Shown here in pieces: positions 8,588 through 16,306 of a stretch of DNA of 33,690 nt. The stretch's first letter is position 1. Every line of letters begins with the position of its first letter. A model generated the notes under the pieces. That model was not told the DNA's origin. It was given only the letters and a program-made list of their open reading frames with translations, and searched no databases. The position numbers and the translations under genes were made by a program. Location of the stretch: contig PUKE01000017.1 of assembly GCA_003550425.1 (NCBI GenBank), positions 1 through 33,690 of the forward strand, written 5' to 3'. This stretch comes from Nitriliruptoria bacterium. GTDB lineage: Bacteria; Actinomycetota; Nitriliruptoria; Euzebyales; Egibacteraceae.

Positions 8588-8657
8588 TTGGGACGGCATC
8601 GACGAGACGGAGTGATCACACGGCGCACCGCAGCCGTTGCGACGAGGAGGTGGTGGT

Positions 8658-9128
8658 ATGGCGCTTCGGACCTGGGACCCCTTCGGCGACCTTGCGGCCC
8701 TGCAGCGCGACATGGGAGAGCTGGTGAACCGCACGCTCGGCCCGACCGGGGTGCGCGAGGGCACCGCGAGCCTGGTGCCGCCGATCGACGCCTACCGGAC
8801 CGAGGACGCGGTGGTGATCCACATGGAGCTGCCCGGCTTCACCACCGATGACGTCGAGATCGAGGTCCAGGACGGCGTGCTCACCGTCAGTGGCCAGCGC
8901 GCCCGCACCGCCGATGTGGACGAGGAGGCCTGGCTGCGCCGCGAGCGCGCGGTGGGCGAGTTCACCCGCAGCTTCACGCTCCCCGAGGGCGTGGACCCCG
9001 AGCAGATCCGGGCGGACTTCGCGCACGGGCTGCTGGAGCTGCGCATCCCACACCCCGAGGAGCGCAAGCCGCACCGCATCTCCATCCAGCCGGGCAGCGA
9101 GCAGACCGCGGTCGGCGCGGGCAGCTGA
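8658..9128 (+). CDS. Hsp20/alpha-crystallin small heat-shock protein
   Basis: 156-residue ATP-independent holdase chaperone. The N-terminal arm (MALRTWDPFGDLAALQRDMG) is typical of bacterial class A sHSPs. The alpha-crystallin domain starts at PPIDAYRTEDAVVIHMELPGF, continues through VEIEVQDGVLTVSGQRAR and ends in the conserved GVDPEQIRADFAHGLLELRIP (the A-x-x-x-G-L motif). A short C-terminal extension follows with ISIQ at the place of the IxI/V anchor. The frame is open from a TTG at 8637, but ATG 8658 has a near-perfect GAGGAGGT (8644-8651) six bases upstream. A HspR-type inverted repeat precedes it and a strong hairpin terminates it. Confidence 0.95.
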   Translation: MALRTWDPFGDLAALQRDMGELVNRTLGPTGVREGTASLVPPIDAYRTEDAVVIHMELPGFTTDDVEIEVQDGVLTVSGQRARTADVDEEAWLRRERAVGEFTRSFTLPEGVDPEQIRADFAHGLLELRIPHPEERKPHRISIQPGSEQTAVGAGS

Positions 9129-9194
9129 CGCCCCGCCACCGCAAGGCAGCCCCGCTCGCGCACCCGCTCACCCTGCGCGAGCCTCGCTGCACCA

Positions 9195-9227
9195 CGAGGG
9201 CCGGCCGCCATCGGCGGCCGGCCCTCG
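9195..9227. terminator. bidirectional hairpin terminator
   Basis: A perfect 15-bp G+C stem (9195-9209 with 9213-9227) with a three-base ATC loop lies between hsp20 (plus) and the acyltransferase gene (minus), ten bases from the latter's stop codon. It can serve both strands. No T-run on either side. Confidence 0.8.
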
Positions 9228-9236
9228 CGCGTGCGG

Positions 9237-10604
9237 TCACGCCGCCGTGCGGCTCGACCGGGGAGCGTCGCCGGTGAGGCGATCGCCAACCACGCCGAGG
9301 GCCACCAGGCCAGCCACGAGCGGGGCGAGCCCGGGAAGCGGCAGGCCGAGCGGCATCGCCGGCTCGGTGAGGCCGGCGACCACCAGCCAGGCCACGCCGC
9401 CGGCACACAGCGTCACCCCGAGCCCGGCCACGGCCGCCGCTGGGCGCGGTCGCAGGGATGCGGGGCGCGGGGGTGGTGGCGCCTCGAACCGGCCGACGAC
9501 GGCGACGAGCGCGCCGAGCGCCGCCGCGCACAGCGCCAGCCACAGGGGTCGGGTCGCCCACCACGACCCGTCGACCTCCCCGGCGACCGGCCACAGGCCG
9601 GGGAGGACCGTCGCGTTGGCCACGGCCAGCATCGCCGTCTGGTGCCACAGGTAGATCGTCATGAGCCGGCCGCCCGGCAGCGCCACCGCCGCCCACGGCG
9701 TCGGTCGCTGGAGCCAGGTGGTGACCCGATCGCGAGCCAGCAGCACCACCGCCAGCTGGCACAGCCCGAGCGCCACCAGCGCCGCGCTCGGCGGGTTGAG
9801 GTTGTTGGGCAGCTCGGTGCCGGCGACCGGCACCATGGTGAGCGGGTAGGGCCCGAGCCCGATCATCGCCACGAGCGCGCCCGCGCCGACGAGGCCGAGC
9901 TGGACCTGGTGCCACGCTCGCCGCGGCAGCCGCTCGTCGGCCCAGAGGTAGCCGAGCTGGTGCAGCACCACCCAGACGGGCAGGTAGTTGACCGCGCCGA
10001 TGGCGGGCTGCCCCTCGATCGTCAGCCCGTCGGCCTGCGGGCCGAAGCGCAGCAGGTCCACGCCGACGGCGACGACCACGCAGAGCGCGATGAGCCAGAG
10101 CCCGCCCGCCCACTCGTGCAGCCGCACCGTCACCGGGGTGAGGGCGGTGACGACGAGGTAGGCGGCGAGGAACCAGACGGGGGCGATCGCGGCGTCGGGG
10201 TCGAGGACCATCGCCTCGGCGCCGACGGTCGCCTCGAGCGCCAGGGCGATCCCGATCCACAGCGCCAGCAGCGGCACGAGGGGGCGCAGCAGCCGTCGGC
10301 TGCGGCGGCGCAGCCAGTCGGCGGCGCGCTCGCCCTGCGCGCGGGCGCGGCGCCAGCTCCCCGCGTTGAGCGCCCCGCCGACGAGGAAGAAGATCGGCAT
10401 GACGTTGACCAGTAGCGTCGCCCACTGCGTCGCGGGCACCGACTCCAGGATGTAGACGTCGCCGACCGCGCCGTCCTCCTCGATCAGCACGCGAGCCAGC
10501 CAGTGGCCGAGGACGACCACGAGGATGCTCGCCACGCGGAGGGCGTCGAGGTACCGGTCGCGGGTCGCCGGGGTCTGCTCGTGGATCCGCTGCGCGAGGC
10601 TCAT
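9237..10604 (-). CDS. acyltransferase 3 family membrane protein
   Basis: 455-residue polytopic protein of the acyltransferase 3 (OafA/NodX-like) family, which transfers acyl groups (often acetyl or succinyl) to extracytoplasmic glycans or lipids. The family signature is at the N-terminus: RYLDALRVASILVVVLGHWL, with the essential His after the first half-helix. This is followed by MPIFFLVGGALNAGSW and an Arg-rich cytosolic loop (RRRSRRLLRPLVPL). About ten to eleven hydrophobic helices follow, including MTIYLWHQTAMLAVANA, another conserved family stretch near residue 310. ATG 10604 has AGGGA upstream. It stands alone between two hairpin terminators. The acceptor is unknown. Confidence 0.88.
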   Translation of the reverse strand: MSLAQRIHEQTPATRDRYLDALRVASILVVVLGHWLARVLIEEDGAVGDVYILESVPATQWATLLVNVMPIFFLVGGALNAGSWRRARAQGERAADWLRRRSRRLLRPLVPLLALWIGIALALEATVGAEAMVLDPDAAIAPVWFLAAYLVVTALTPVTVRLHEWAGGLWLIALCVVVAVGVDLLRFGPQADGLTIEGQPAIGAVNYLPVWVVLHQLGYLWADERLPRRAWHQVQLGLVGAGALVAMIGLGPYPLTMVPVAGTELPNNLNPPSAALVALGLCQLAVVLLARDRVTTWLQRPTPWAAVALPGGRLMTIYLWHQTAMLAVANATVLPGLWPVAGEVDGSWWATRPLWLALCAAALGALVAVVGRFEAPPPPRPASLRPRPAAAVAGLGVTLCAGGVAWLVVAGLTEPAMPLGLPLPGLAPLVAGLVALGVVGDRLTGDAPRSSRTAA

Positions 10605-10654
10605 GAGGTCCCTGCAGCCGAGGTCAGGGCGCCGCGTCGTTCACTGCGGCGTGC

Positions 10655-10688
10655 GGCCTGGGCGCGCCCCTCAGCGTGCCCGCAGGCC
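10655..10688 (-). terminator. hairpin downstream of the photolyase operon
   Basis: GGCCTGGGCGCG (10655-10666) pairs with CGTGCCC (10675-10681) and AGGCC (10684-10688), giving a 12-bp stem with one G-U pair, a two-base bulge and an eight-base loop. It lies 27 bases beyond the stop of the DUF2256/DUF3253 gene and before the acyltransferase start, both on the minus strand. Confidence 0.45.
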
Positions 10689-10715
10689 GGGGCGGGTCAT
10701 GTGGCGCCGGCTCGG

Positions 10716-11105
10716 TCAGCGCACCGCGCGGATGCGGATCGGCCCGCGCGCCCGGTCAGGGTCGACGACCTGGCCCCGCTGGGTGAGCTCGACCTCGCCG
10801 GCCGCCACGAGCCGCCGCGCCGCCTGACGAGCGGGCTCCATCAGCACCCTCCAGTCCTCCTCGCCGCGCTGCTCGGCGACGCGCCGCGCGGCCTCGGAGG
10901 GGCAGATGGTCTTGCCCGCGCCGCGGCGCGCCAGCAGGTCGCGGATCGCGGTCTCGAGCGCGGCGGCGGTCGGGTCGCCGCGAGCGCGACGGCAGCGTTG
11001 CGAGCAGTAGCGCACCGAGGGCCAGTCGTCGGCCCACTTGCGGCGCCAGGTGATGGTCCGCCCGCACACCGCGCAGGGCTTGGTCGGCAGGGGCGCGCGG
11101 CTCAC
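10716..11105 (-). CDS. DUF2256-DUF3253 zinc-ribbon protein
   Basis: 129-residue small protein with two recognisable parts. Residues 7-40 form a DUF2256-type zinc ribbon: C11-x2-C14 in [20 protein letters not shown], then C34-x3-C38 in [14 protein letters not shown]. Residues 46-129 match DUF3253, a winged-helix-like segment ([27 protein letters not shown] followed by [22 protein letters not shown]). GTG 11105 overlaps the stop of the photolyase-like gene as GTGA (11105-11102), so translation is coupled. DUF2256 genes are often found beside cryptochrome/photolyase genes, and this fits. The winged-helix and zinc-ribbon combination suggests nucleic-acid binding, perhaps as an accessory factor for the photolyase. 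That role is inference; neither domain has an established function to my knowledge. Confidence 0.85.
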   Translation of the reverse strand: MSRAPLPTKPCAVCGRTITWRRKWADDWPSVRYCSQRCRRARGDPTAAALETAIRDLLARRGAGKTICPSEAARRVAEQRGEEDWRVLMEPARQAARRLVAAGEVELTQRGQVVDPDRARGPIRIRAVR

Positions 11106-12409
11106 CGGCGCCTCCCGCGCCCGCGCGAGCCGCCGCCCCCGCGCGAGCTGCCCTTGCCCCGCGAGCCGCCCCCGCGCGAGCCGCCCTCGGCGTGCTTGCG
11201 CCAGGCGGTGAACGACTGCAGCGGGCCCTCGTGGGGTCGGCGCAGCCAGGGCCAGGGGTGCAGCGCGGCGACGTCGAGCCGCGCCGACCGGGCGCGCCAG
11301 CCCGGCACCGGCGCGAAGGTCGTGGCCAGCGAGGTCCCGGCCAGCGCCGCGACCGGGTCGCCGCGCCACAGGTGCACCGTGCGGGTGGTCGCCAGCTCGG
11401 CCAGGGTCTCGGCGAGGAACACCAGCCGCTTGCCCGACAGCGCCAGGCGCGCCAGCAGCGGCGCGTCGAACACGAAGACCGCGGGCACGTCGGGGTGGGC
11501 CAGCAGCGCTGGGTCGTCCTCGCCCAGCGACTCGGCGGTGAGCCAGACGAGCTCGGGGGCACCGGCGACCTGCGCGGTGCGTGGCCCGCCGGTGGCCTCG
11601 GGATCGGGGTCGCGCCGCAGCAGGGGGTCGGCCTCGCGGCGGTCGAGCTCGACCTCGGGCGGCGCCTCGACCGGGCAGCGGTCCGACAGCGGGCACGTCT
11701 GGCACAGGCCGGGAGCGCGCCGCTCGACCTGGCGGCGGCTGAACCCGTAGGGCCGCCCGGTGCCGGTGCCGGCCGCCCACTGCCAGCCGGTGCCGTTGGC
11801 GGCCCGCGAGCCGTCGAGCAGGTGGGCGAAGAACCGCTGCTCGCCCTCGCGCCAGTCGAGGCCGTGGCGCACCGCCCACTGACCGGCCAGCCACAGGCGC
11901 GCCTGGTTGGGGACCCAGCCCTCGTCCTCGAGCTCGCCGACGGTCAGGTCCATGCACGCCATCCGCCGGTCCCAGGCCTGCTCGGGGCTGGCGTCGCCGG
12001 CGGTCGGCGGGTCGGCGCGCAGCGGGGCCCGCAGCCGCGAGCCCAGACGGGCGTAGAGGTGGCGGCTGTACTCCTGCCACAGCAGCTCGTCGCGCAGCTT
12101 GTCCACGTCGGCCGACGGGCCGCCCTCGACGGCCTCCCAGACGCGCGGCAGGGTCAGCAGCCCGTGACGGATCCAGGGCGAGAGGCCAGTGGCGCCGCGG
12201 CGCTCGCGCGGCCACACCTCGTTGCGCCAGCGCGCGTAGCCGCGCACGTCCAGCGCTGCCAGCGCCGCGTCGGCGGCGCGCTGGCCACCGCGGAACGCCG
12301 GGGAGGGCGCGGGGTCGTCGCTGCACAGGTCGCCGAGATGGTCAGCGACCCAGCGCGCGACGCCGTGCGGGTCGTCGGCGGGCGGGAGTGGCAGCGCGAT
12401 CGTGGACAC
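11102..12409 (-). CDS. photolyase/cryptochrome-like flavoprotein, domains in swapped order
   Basis: 435 residues from GTG 12409 (the frame is open to 12496, which would overlap the divergent pntAA start). Residues about 45-255 look like the helical FAD-binding domain of photolyases: [11 protein letters not shown] (75-85), [26 protein letters not shown] (164 on), [16 protein letters not shown] (185 on, a Trp of the electron-transfer chain) and [15 protein letters not shown] (208 on). A Cys cluster follows, CQTC (236-239) plus C245. Residues about 284-408 resemble the alpha/beta antenna domain that normally comes first: [39 protein letters not shown] and SFTAWRKH. The protein ends in a basic Gly/Ser/Arg tail (409-435). 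It is coupled by GTGA to the zinc-ribbon gene. Family certain; permutation judged by motif order; activity unknown. Confidence 0.85.
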   Translation of the reverse strand: MSTIALPLPPADDPHGVARWVADHLGDLCSDDPAPSPAFRGGQRAADAALAALDVRGYARWRNEVWPRERRGATGLSPWIRHGLLTLPRVWEAVEGGPSADVDKLRDELLWQEYSRHLYARLGSRLRAPLRADPPTAGDASPEQAWDRRMACMDLTVGELEDEGWVPNQARLWLAGQWAVRHGLDWREGEQRFFAHLLDGSRAANGTGWQWAAGTGTGRPYGFSRRQVERRAPGLCQTCPLSDRCPVEAPPEVELDRREADPLLRRDPDPEATGGPRTAQVAGAPELVWLTAESLGEDDPALLAHPDVPAVFVFDAPLLARLALSGKRLVFLAETLAELATTRTVHLWRGDPVAALAGTSLATTFAPVPGWRARSARLDVAALHPWPWLRRPHEGPLQSFTAWRKHAEGGSRGGGSRGKGSSRGGGGSRGRGRRR

Positions 12410-12494
12410 GACGTGGCTGTACCCGCTCGCGGCGATGCGAACGCCGATGCGAGCGCCCGCGACGCGGCAGGCATGAGGCACGGGGAGAGATGGC

Positions 12495-13652
12495 ATGCTG
12501 TGGCCCGTGTCTACTGTCTTGGTTCCTGCCGAGCGGGCCGCGGGCGAGACCCGCGTGGCCGCGACCCCCGACAGCGTCGGGCGCCTGCTGCGCCTGGGCC
12601 ACCACGTGCTGGTCGAGCCTGGCGCGGGCGCGGCGTCGGGCCATGCCGACGAGGCCTACGTCGCCGCCGGCGCCGAGATCGTCGCCGACGCCGACGCGGC
12701 CTGGTCGGACGCCGAGGTCGTGCTCGTGGTCGGCCCGCCCGACCCCACGCGCGCGGCGCTGCTGCCGGCCGGCGCCACGCTGATCGGCCTGCTGTCGCCG
12801 GCGCGCAACCTCGAGACCGTGCGCACCCTCGCCGAGCGGCAGGTGCGCGCGCTCGCCCTCGAGCTGGTCCCGCGCATCAGCCGCGCCCAGGCCATGGACG
12901 CGCTGACCTCGCAGGCCAACCTGGCCGGCTACCGCGCCGCGATCGTCGCCGCGGCGGCCAGCCCCCGCTCGTTCCCGCTGTTCATGACCGCCGCCGGGAC
13001 GCTGCGGCCGGCCACCGTCGTGGTCCTCGGGGCCGGCGTGGCGGGCCTGCAGGCCATCGCCACCGCCCGGCGCCTGGGCGCCCTGGTGCGCGCGAACGAC
13101 ATCCGACCCGCGGCCGCCGAGGAGGTCCGCTCGCTCGGGGCCGAGTTCATCGACACCACCGACGAGGCCGGCCAGGCCGAGGGCGGCTACGCCCGCGCGG
13201 CCTCCGCGTCGCAGCTGTCGGCCCAGCAGGAGGTCCTCGCCGAGCACCTCGCCGCCGCCGACGCCGTCATCTGCACCGCGGTGGTGCCCGGCAAGCCGGC
13301 GCCCACGCTCGTGCCGGCCGAGATGGTCGAGCGCATGGCGCCCGGCGCGGTGATCGTGGACCTCGCCGCCGCCGAGGGCGGCAACTGCGCCCTGACCGAC
13401 CCCAGCGGCGAGGTCACCCATCACGGCGTGCGCCTGATCCCCGCCGCCGACCTCGCCCGCTCGCTGCCCGGCGAGGCCAGCGACCTCTACGCCCGCAACA
13501 CCCAGGCCGTGGTGGAGCTGCTCACCGACGACGACGGCGTGGTCGCGCCCGACACCGACGACGCGATCGTCGACGCGGCGCTGCTGACCGCCGACGGGGT
13601 GGTGCGCCACGGCCCGACCGCCGAGCTGCTCGGCGACCACCAGCGGGCCTGA
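12495..13652 (+). CDS. pntAA: NAD(P) transhydrogenase subunit alpha part 1
   Basis: 385-residue soluble NAD(H)-binding domain I of proton-translocating transhydrogenase, which with PntAB and PntB drives hydride transfer from NADH to NADP+ at the membrane. It resembles alanine dehydrogenase: an N-terminal VPAERAAGETRVAATPDSV block, SRAQAMDALTSQANLAGYRA, the nucleotide fold VVVLGAGVAGLQAIATARRLGA, and the closing signature GAVIVDLAAAEGGNC. The split three-gene form is common in actinobacteria and alphaproteobacteria. ATG 12495 follows GGGGAGAGA at 12482-12490; GTG 12507 is an alternative. It is divergent from the photolyase gene, with about 85 bases between if that gene starts at 12409. I see no clear promoter boxes there. 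Confidence 0.95.
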   Translation: MLWPVSTVLVPAERAAGETRVAATPDSVGRLLRLGHHVLVEPGAGAASGHADEAYVAAGAEIVADADAAWSDAEVVLVVGPPDPTRAALLPAGATLIGLLSPARNLETVRTLAERQVRALALELVPRISRAQAMDALTSQANLAGYRAAIVAAAASPRSFPLFMTAAGTLRPATVVVLGAGVAGLQAIATARRLGALVRANDIRPAAAEEVRSLGAEFIDTTDEAGQAEGGYARAASASQLSAQQEVLAEHLAAADAVICTAVVPGKPAPTLVPAEMVERMAPGAVIVDLAAAEGGNCALTDPSGEVTHHGVRLIPAADLARSLPGEASDLYARNTQAVVELLTDDDGVVAPDTDDAIVDAALLTADGVVRHGPTAELLGDHQRA

Positions 13653-13695
13653 CCCGCCGACCCCGACACCGCTGGCGTCGAGGAGGAGGAGCACC

Positions 13696-13980
13696 GTGGA
13701 CGGGACGCTGCTGGTCAGCCTGTACGTGTTCGTGCTCGCGGCCTTCCTGGGCTTCGAGCTGATCACGAAGGTGCCACCGACCCTGCACACGCCGCTGATG
13801 TCGGGCGCCAACGCGCTGAGCGGCGTCACCGTGCTGGGCGCGCTGTCGCTGCTCGGCGTGGCCACCGCCACCGCCTCCACGGTGCTCGCCGTCGTCGCGC
13901 TCGCGCTGGCGGCCGTCAACGTGGTCGGCGGCTTCCTGGTCACCGACCGCATGCTCGGCACCTTCGGCTCCAAGCGCTGA
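13696..13980 (+). CDS. pntAB: NAD(P) transhydrogenase subunit alpha part 2
   Basis: 94-residue membrane subunit forming part of the proton channel (domain II). It has three to four hydrophobic helices and the diagnostic segment GFELITKVPPTLHTPLMSGA, followed by NVVGGFLVTDRML near the end. GTG 13696 is preceded by AGGAGGAGGA (13681-13690) with a five-base spacer, one of the strongest ribosome binding sites in the window. It lies 43 bases after pntAA. The gap to pntB (13981-14056) repeats GCGCTGAC, the sequence around this gene's stop codon, at 13989 and 14006. Confidence 0.95.
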   Translation: MDGTLLVSLYVFVLAAFLGFELITKVPPTLHTPLMSGANALSGVTVLGALSLLGVATATASTVLAVVALALAAVNVVGGFLVTDRMLGTFGSKR

Positions 13981-14056
13981 CGCGTGGCGCGCTGACCGCG
14001 CCCCCGCGCTGACGCCCGATCCCCCTGACGATCCCCTCGCCGCGAAGGGAGACCCC

Positions 14057-15484
14057 GTGAACGCCACTGCGCTGGACGGCGGCCTGGGCGACCTGGTCGC
14101 CCTGGTGTCGATCGTGCTGTTCGCGATCGGCCTCAAGCGCCTCGCCCGCGTGCGCACCGCGCGCAGCGGCAACGCCCTGCTGGCCACCGGCATGCTGCTC
14201 GCCGTGGTGCTGACGATCGCCCAGACCGGGGTGGTCGGCTGGCCGTGGATCCTCGGCGGCCTCGGCGTCGGTGCCCTCGGCGGCGTGGTGATCGTGCTGA
14301 CCGCCCGTGCCACCCGCATGCCCGAGATCGTCGCGCGCTTCAACGGCTTCGGCGGGGCCGCCAGCGCGCTCGTGGCGCTCGCGCTGTTCTGGCGCGAGGT
14401 CGTCGAGCCCGGCGAGGCCACCGCCGCGGCCGCGCTCGGCCTGGTGCCGGCCGGCACCCTGGCGCTGTCGGTGGTCATCGGCGGGGCCACCTTCTCGGGC
14501 AGCCTCCTGGCCGAGCTCAAGCTTCGCGGGCTGCTGCGCGACGCCGGCGGGGTGCCGGCCCGCACGGTGGTGATGATCGTGCTCGGCCTGGGCGCGCTCG
14601 CGCTGGCCGGGGCCTCGCTGTACGTGCTCGAGGACCCGACGTGGGCGGTGGCCACGGTGCTCGGCCTCGCGGCGGTCAGCGCGCTCGTCGGGCTGCTGCT
14701 CGTGGCCCCGATCGGCGGCGCGGACATGCCGGTGGTGATCTCGCTGCTGAACTCCCTGTCGGGCCTGGCGGCCGCCGCCGCGGGCTTCGCGCTGGGCCAG
14801 GTGCTGCTGATCATCGCCGGGACGATGGTCGGCGCCGCCGGGCTCATCCTGACGCGGATCATGTGCCGATCGATGAACCGGTCGCTGCTGGCGGTGCTGG
14901 CCGGTGGCTACGGCGCGGTGCCCGCCGAGGACGCCCGCGACTACCAGCACGTCACCTCCTCGGACCCCGAGGAGGCCGCCATGGTCCTGGAGGCCGCCCG
15001 CTCGGTGGTCATCGTGCCCGGCTACGGGCTGGCGGCGGGACGCGCCCAGCACGCCGCGGCCGAGCTCGCCGGGGTGCTGTCGGCCCGCGGCGCGTCGGTG
15101 CGCTACGCCATCCACCCGGTGGCCGGCCGCATGCCCGGGCACATGAACGTGGTCCTCGCCGAGGCCGACGTGCCCTACGAGCAGCTGGTCGAGATGGACC
15201 AGATCAACCCGGAGTTCAAGACCACCGACGTGGCGATCGTGGTCGGGGCCAACGACGTGGTCAACCCTGCCGCCAAGGAGCAGCCGGGCAGCCCGATCGC
15301 AGGCATGCCGATCCTCGAGGTCGAGCAGGCCCAACGGGTGCTGGTGATCAAGCGCAGCCTCTCGCCGGGCTACGCCGGCATCAAGAACGAGCTGTTCGAG
15401 CGCGACAACACGGTGATGCTCTACGGTGACGCCAAGGGCGTGCTCGACCAGCTCACCAGCGAGCTCGAGGGCGCCCCCGTGTGA
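14057..15484 (+). CDS. pntB: NAD(P) transhydrogenase subunit beta
   Basis: 475-residue subunit with about eight membrane helices (domain II) and a C-terminal NADP(H)-binding domain III. Diagnostic blocks are ARFNGFGGAASALVAL, SLLNSLSGLAAAAAGF, the domain III fold VVIVPGYGLAAGRAQHA, HPVAGRMPGHMNVVLAEADV with EMDQINPEF, IVVGANDVVNPAA and VIKRSLSPGYAGIKNELF. GTG 14057 follows AAGGGAG. Third gene of the pntAA-pntAB-pntB operon; together they supply NADPH at the expense of proton motive force. The order matches mycobacterial pntAa-pntAb-pntB. Confidence 0.96.
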   Translation: MNATALDGGLGDLVALVSIVLFAIGLKRLARVRTARSGNALLATGMLLAVVLTIAQTGVVGWPWILGGLGVGALGGVVIVLTARATRMPEIVARFNGFGGAASALVALALFWREVVEPGEATAAAALGLVPAGTLALSVVIGGATFSGSLLAELKLRGLLRDAGGVPARTVVMIVLGLGALALAGASLYVLEDPTWAVATVLGLAAVSALVGLLLVAPIGGADMPVVISLLNSLSGLAAAAAGFALGQVLLIIAGTMVGAAGLILTRIMCRSMNRSLLAVLAGGYGAVPAEDARDYQHVTSSDPEEAAMVLEAARSVVIVPGYGLAAGRAQHAAAELAGVLSARGASVRYAIHPVAGRMPGHMNVVLAEADVPYEQLVEMDQINPEFKTTDVAIVVGANDVVNPAAKEQPGSPIAGMPILEVEQAQRVLVIKRSLSPGYAGIKNELFERDNTVMLYGDAKGVLDQLTSELEGAPV

Positions 15485-15543
15485 GTGCCGACGGGCTCGC
15501 CAGCGCCAGCGCGTGAGCGGGCAGGCCCGGGAGAGGAGCCAGG

Positions 15544-16074
15544 GTGGCCCAGCTGACCGACCGCCTGTGGATGCAGCGGGCGCTGGAGGAGGCGCGGCTG
15601 GCGCCCGACCACGACGACGTCCCCGTGGCGGCCGTGGTGGTCCGCGAGGGCCAGGAGATCGCCCGGGGACGCAACCGGCGCGAGGGCGACGCCGACCCCA
15701 CCGCGCACGCCGAGGTCGTGGCCCTGCGCGCGGCCGCTGAGCGGCTGGGCACCTGGCGCCTGGAGGGCTGCACCCTGTACGTGACCCTGGAGCCGTGCGC
15801 GATGTGCGCGGGCGCGCTGGTGCTGGCCCGCCTGGATCGGCTCGTCGTCGCTGCCACCGATCCCAAGGCCGGTGCGGTCGGCTCGCTCTACGACATCCCG
15901 CGCGACGAGCGGCTCAACCATCAGGTCGAGGTCGCCTCGGGGGTGCTGGCGCAGGAGGCCGGTGAGCTGCTGCGGACCTTCTTCCGGGCGCGACGACGCT
16001 CCGCCGAGGCGCCCGAGGACACCGCTGACGAGCGCGACGCTGCTGCTACCCTGCCCCGCGGTGGAGTCGCATAG
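15544..16074 (+). CDS. tadA: tRNA-specific adenosine deaminase
   Basis: 176-residue zinc-dependent deaminase that converts A34 to inosine in tRNA-Arg(ACG). The zinc and catalytic motifs are AHAEVVAL (His ligand and proton-shuttling Glu) and LEPCAMCAGALV (PCxxC). The substrate-positioning DPKAGAVGSLYD and NHQVEV blocks are typical of TadA rather than cytidine deaminases. GTG 15544 is preceded by GAGAGGAG. The final 25 residues form a poorly conserved tail, and the last five codons including TAG (16060-16074) lie inside the following tRNA-Ser gene, so the CDS end and the tRNA 5' end share 15 bases. It lies 59 bases after pntB and may be read through from it. Confidence 0.94.
   Translation: MAQLTDRLWMQRALEEARLAPDHDDVPVAAVVVREGQEIARGRNRREGDADPTAHAEVVALRAAAERLGTWRLEGCTLYVTLEPCAMCAGALVLARLDRLVVAATDPKAGAVGSLYDIPRDERLNHQVEVASGVLAQEAGELLRTFFRARRRSAEAPEDTADERDAAATLPRGGVA
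16047..16052 (+). promoter_or_regulatory. -10 box of tRNA-Ser inside tadA
   Basis: TACCCT (16047-16052) fits the TAnnnT -10 pattern and ends seven bases before the first nucleotide of tRNA-Ser(CGA). Transcription could therefore start at the mature 5' end. It lies within the tadA coding sequence. No clear -35 box. Confidence 0.4.
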
Positions 16075-16151
16075 CCTGGCCTAGTGCGCCGCACTCGAAA
16101 TGCGGTAGGGGCCTTCGCCCCTCGTGGGTTCGAATCCCACCTCCACCGCCA
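16060..16151 (+). tRNA. tRNA-Ser(CGA)
   Basis: Acceptor stem GGTGGAG (16060-16066) pairs with CTCCACC (16141-16147), followed by discriminator G and an encoded CCA (16149-16151). The anticodon arm is CCGCA, loop CTCGAAA, TGCGG, giving anticodon CGA (reads UCG). A long class II variable arm with a self-complementary stem (AGGGGC...GCCCCT) identifies a serine tRNA. The T arm GTGGGTTCGAATCCCAC is canonical. The first 15 bases are also the 3' end of tadA, including its TAG stop. A hairpin terminator follows two bases after CCA. Confidence 0.97.
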
Positions 16152-16153
16152 CG

Positions 16154-16181
16154 ACGAGCCCCCGCGACCGCGGGGGCTCGT
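16154..16181 (+). terminator. terminator of tRNA-Ser(CGA)
   Basis: ACGAGCCCCCGCG pairs with CGCGGGGGCTCGT, a perfect 12-13-bp stem with a two-to-four-base loop, just after the encoded CCA. No T-run. Confidence 0.75.
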
Positions 16182-16195
16182 GGCGTCTCGGGCCC

Positions 16196-16303
16196 GCGTC
16201 AGGACACAGCGGCTCAGAGTGCCGCGTCAGGACAGCGGCTCAGAGTGCCGCGTCAGGACACAGCGGCTCAGAGTGCCGCGTCAGGACAGCGGCTCAGAGT
16301 GCC
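16196..16303. repeat. tandem repeat, alternating 28/26-bp units
   Basis: Four direct units in the order A-B-A-B: A is 28 bp (16196-16223, 16250-16277) and B is 26 bp (16224-16249, 16278-16303). B lacks two bases of a CACA stretch; otherwise they are identical. Each begins GCGTCAGGACA and ends CAGAGTGCC. A diverged fifth partial unit starts at 16304 and forms the 3' end of thpR, including its stop codon (TCA on this strand). It fills the 155-base gap between the tRNA-Ser terminator and thpR. Confidence 0.9.
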
Positions 16304-16306
16304 GCG

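Noticed and set aside
11192-13762. 856-codon open frame on the plus strand
   Set aside because: It crosses the photolyase gene in antisense and then pntAA in another frame. Low-complexity Arg/Gly/Ala composition and no recognisable motif.
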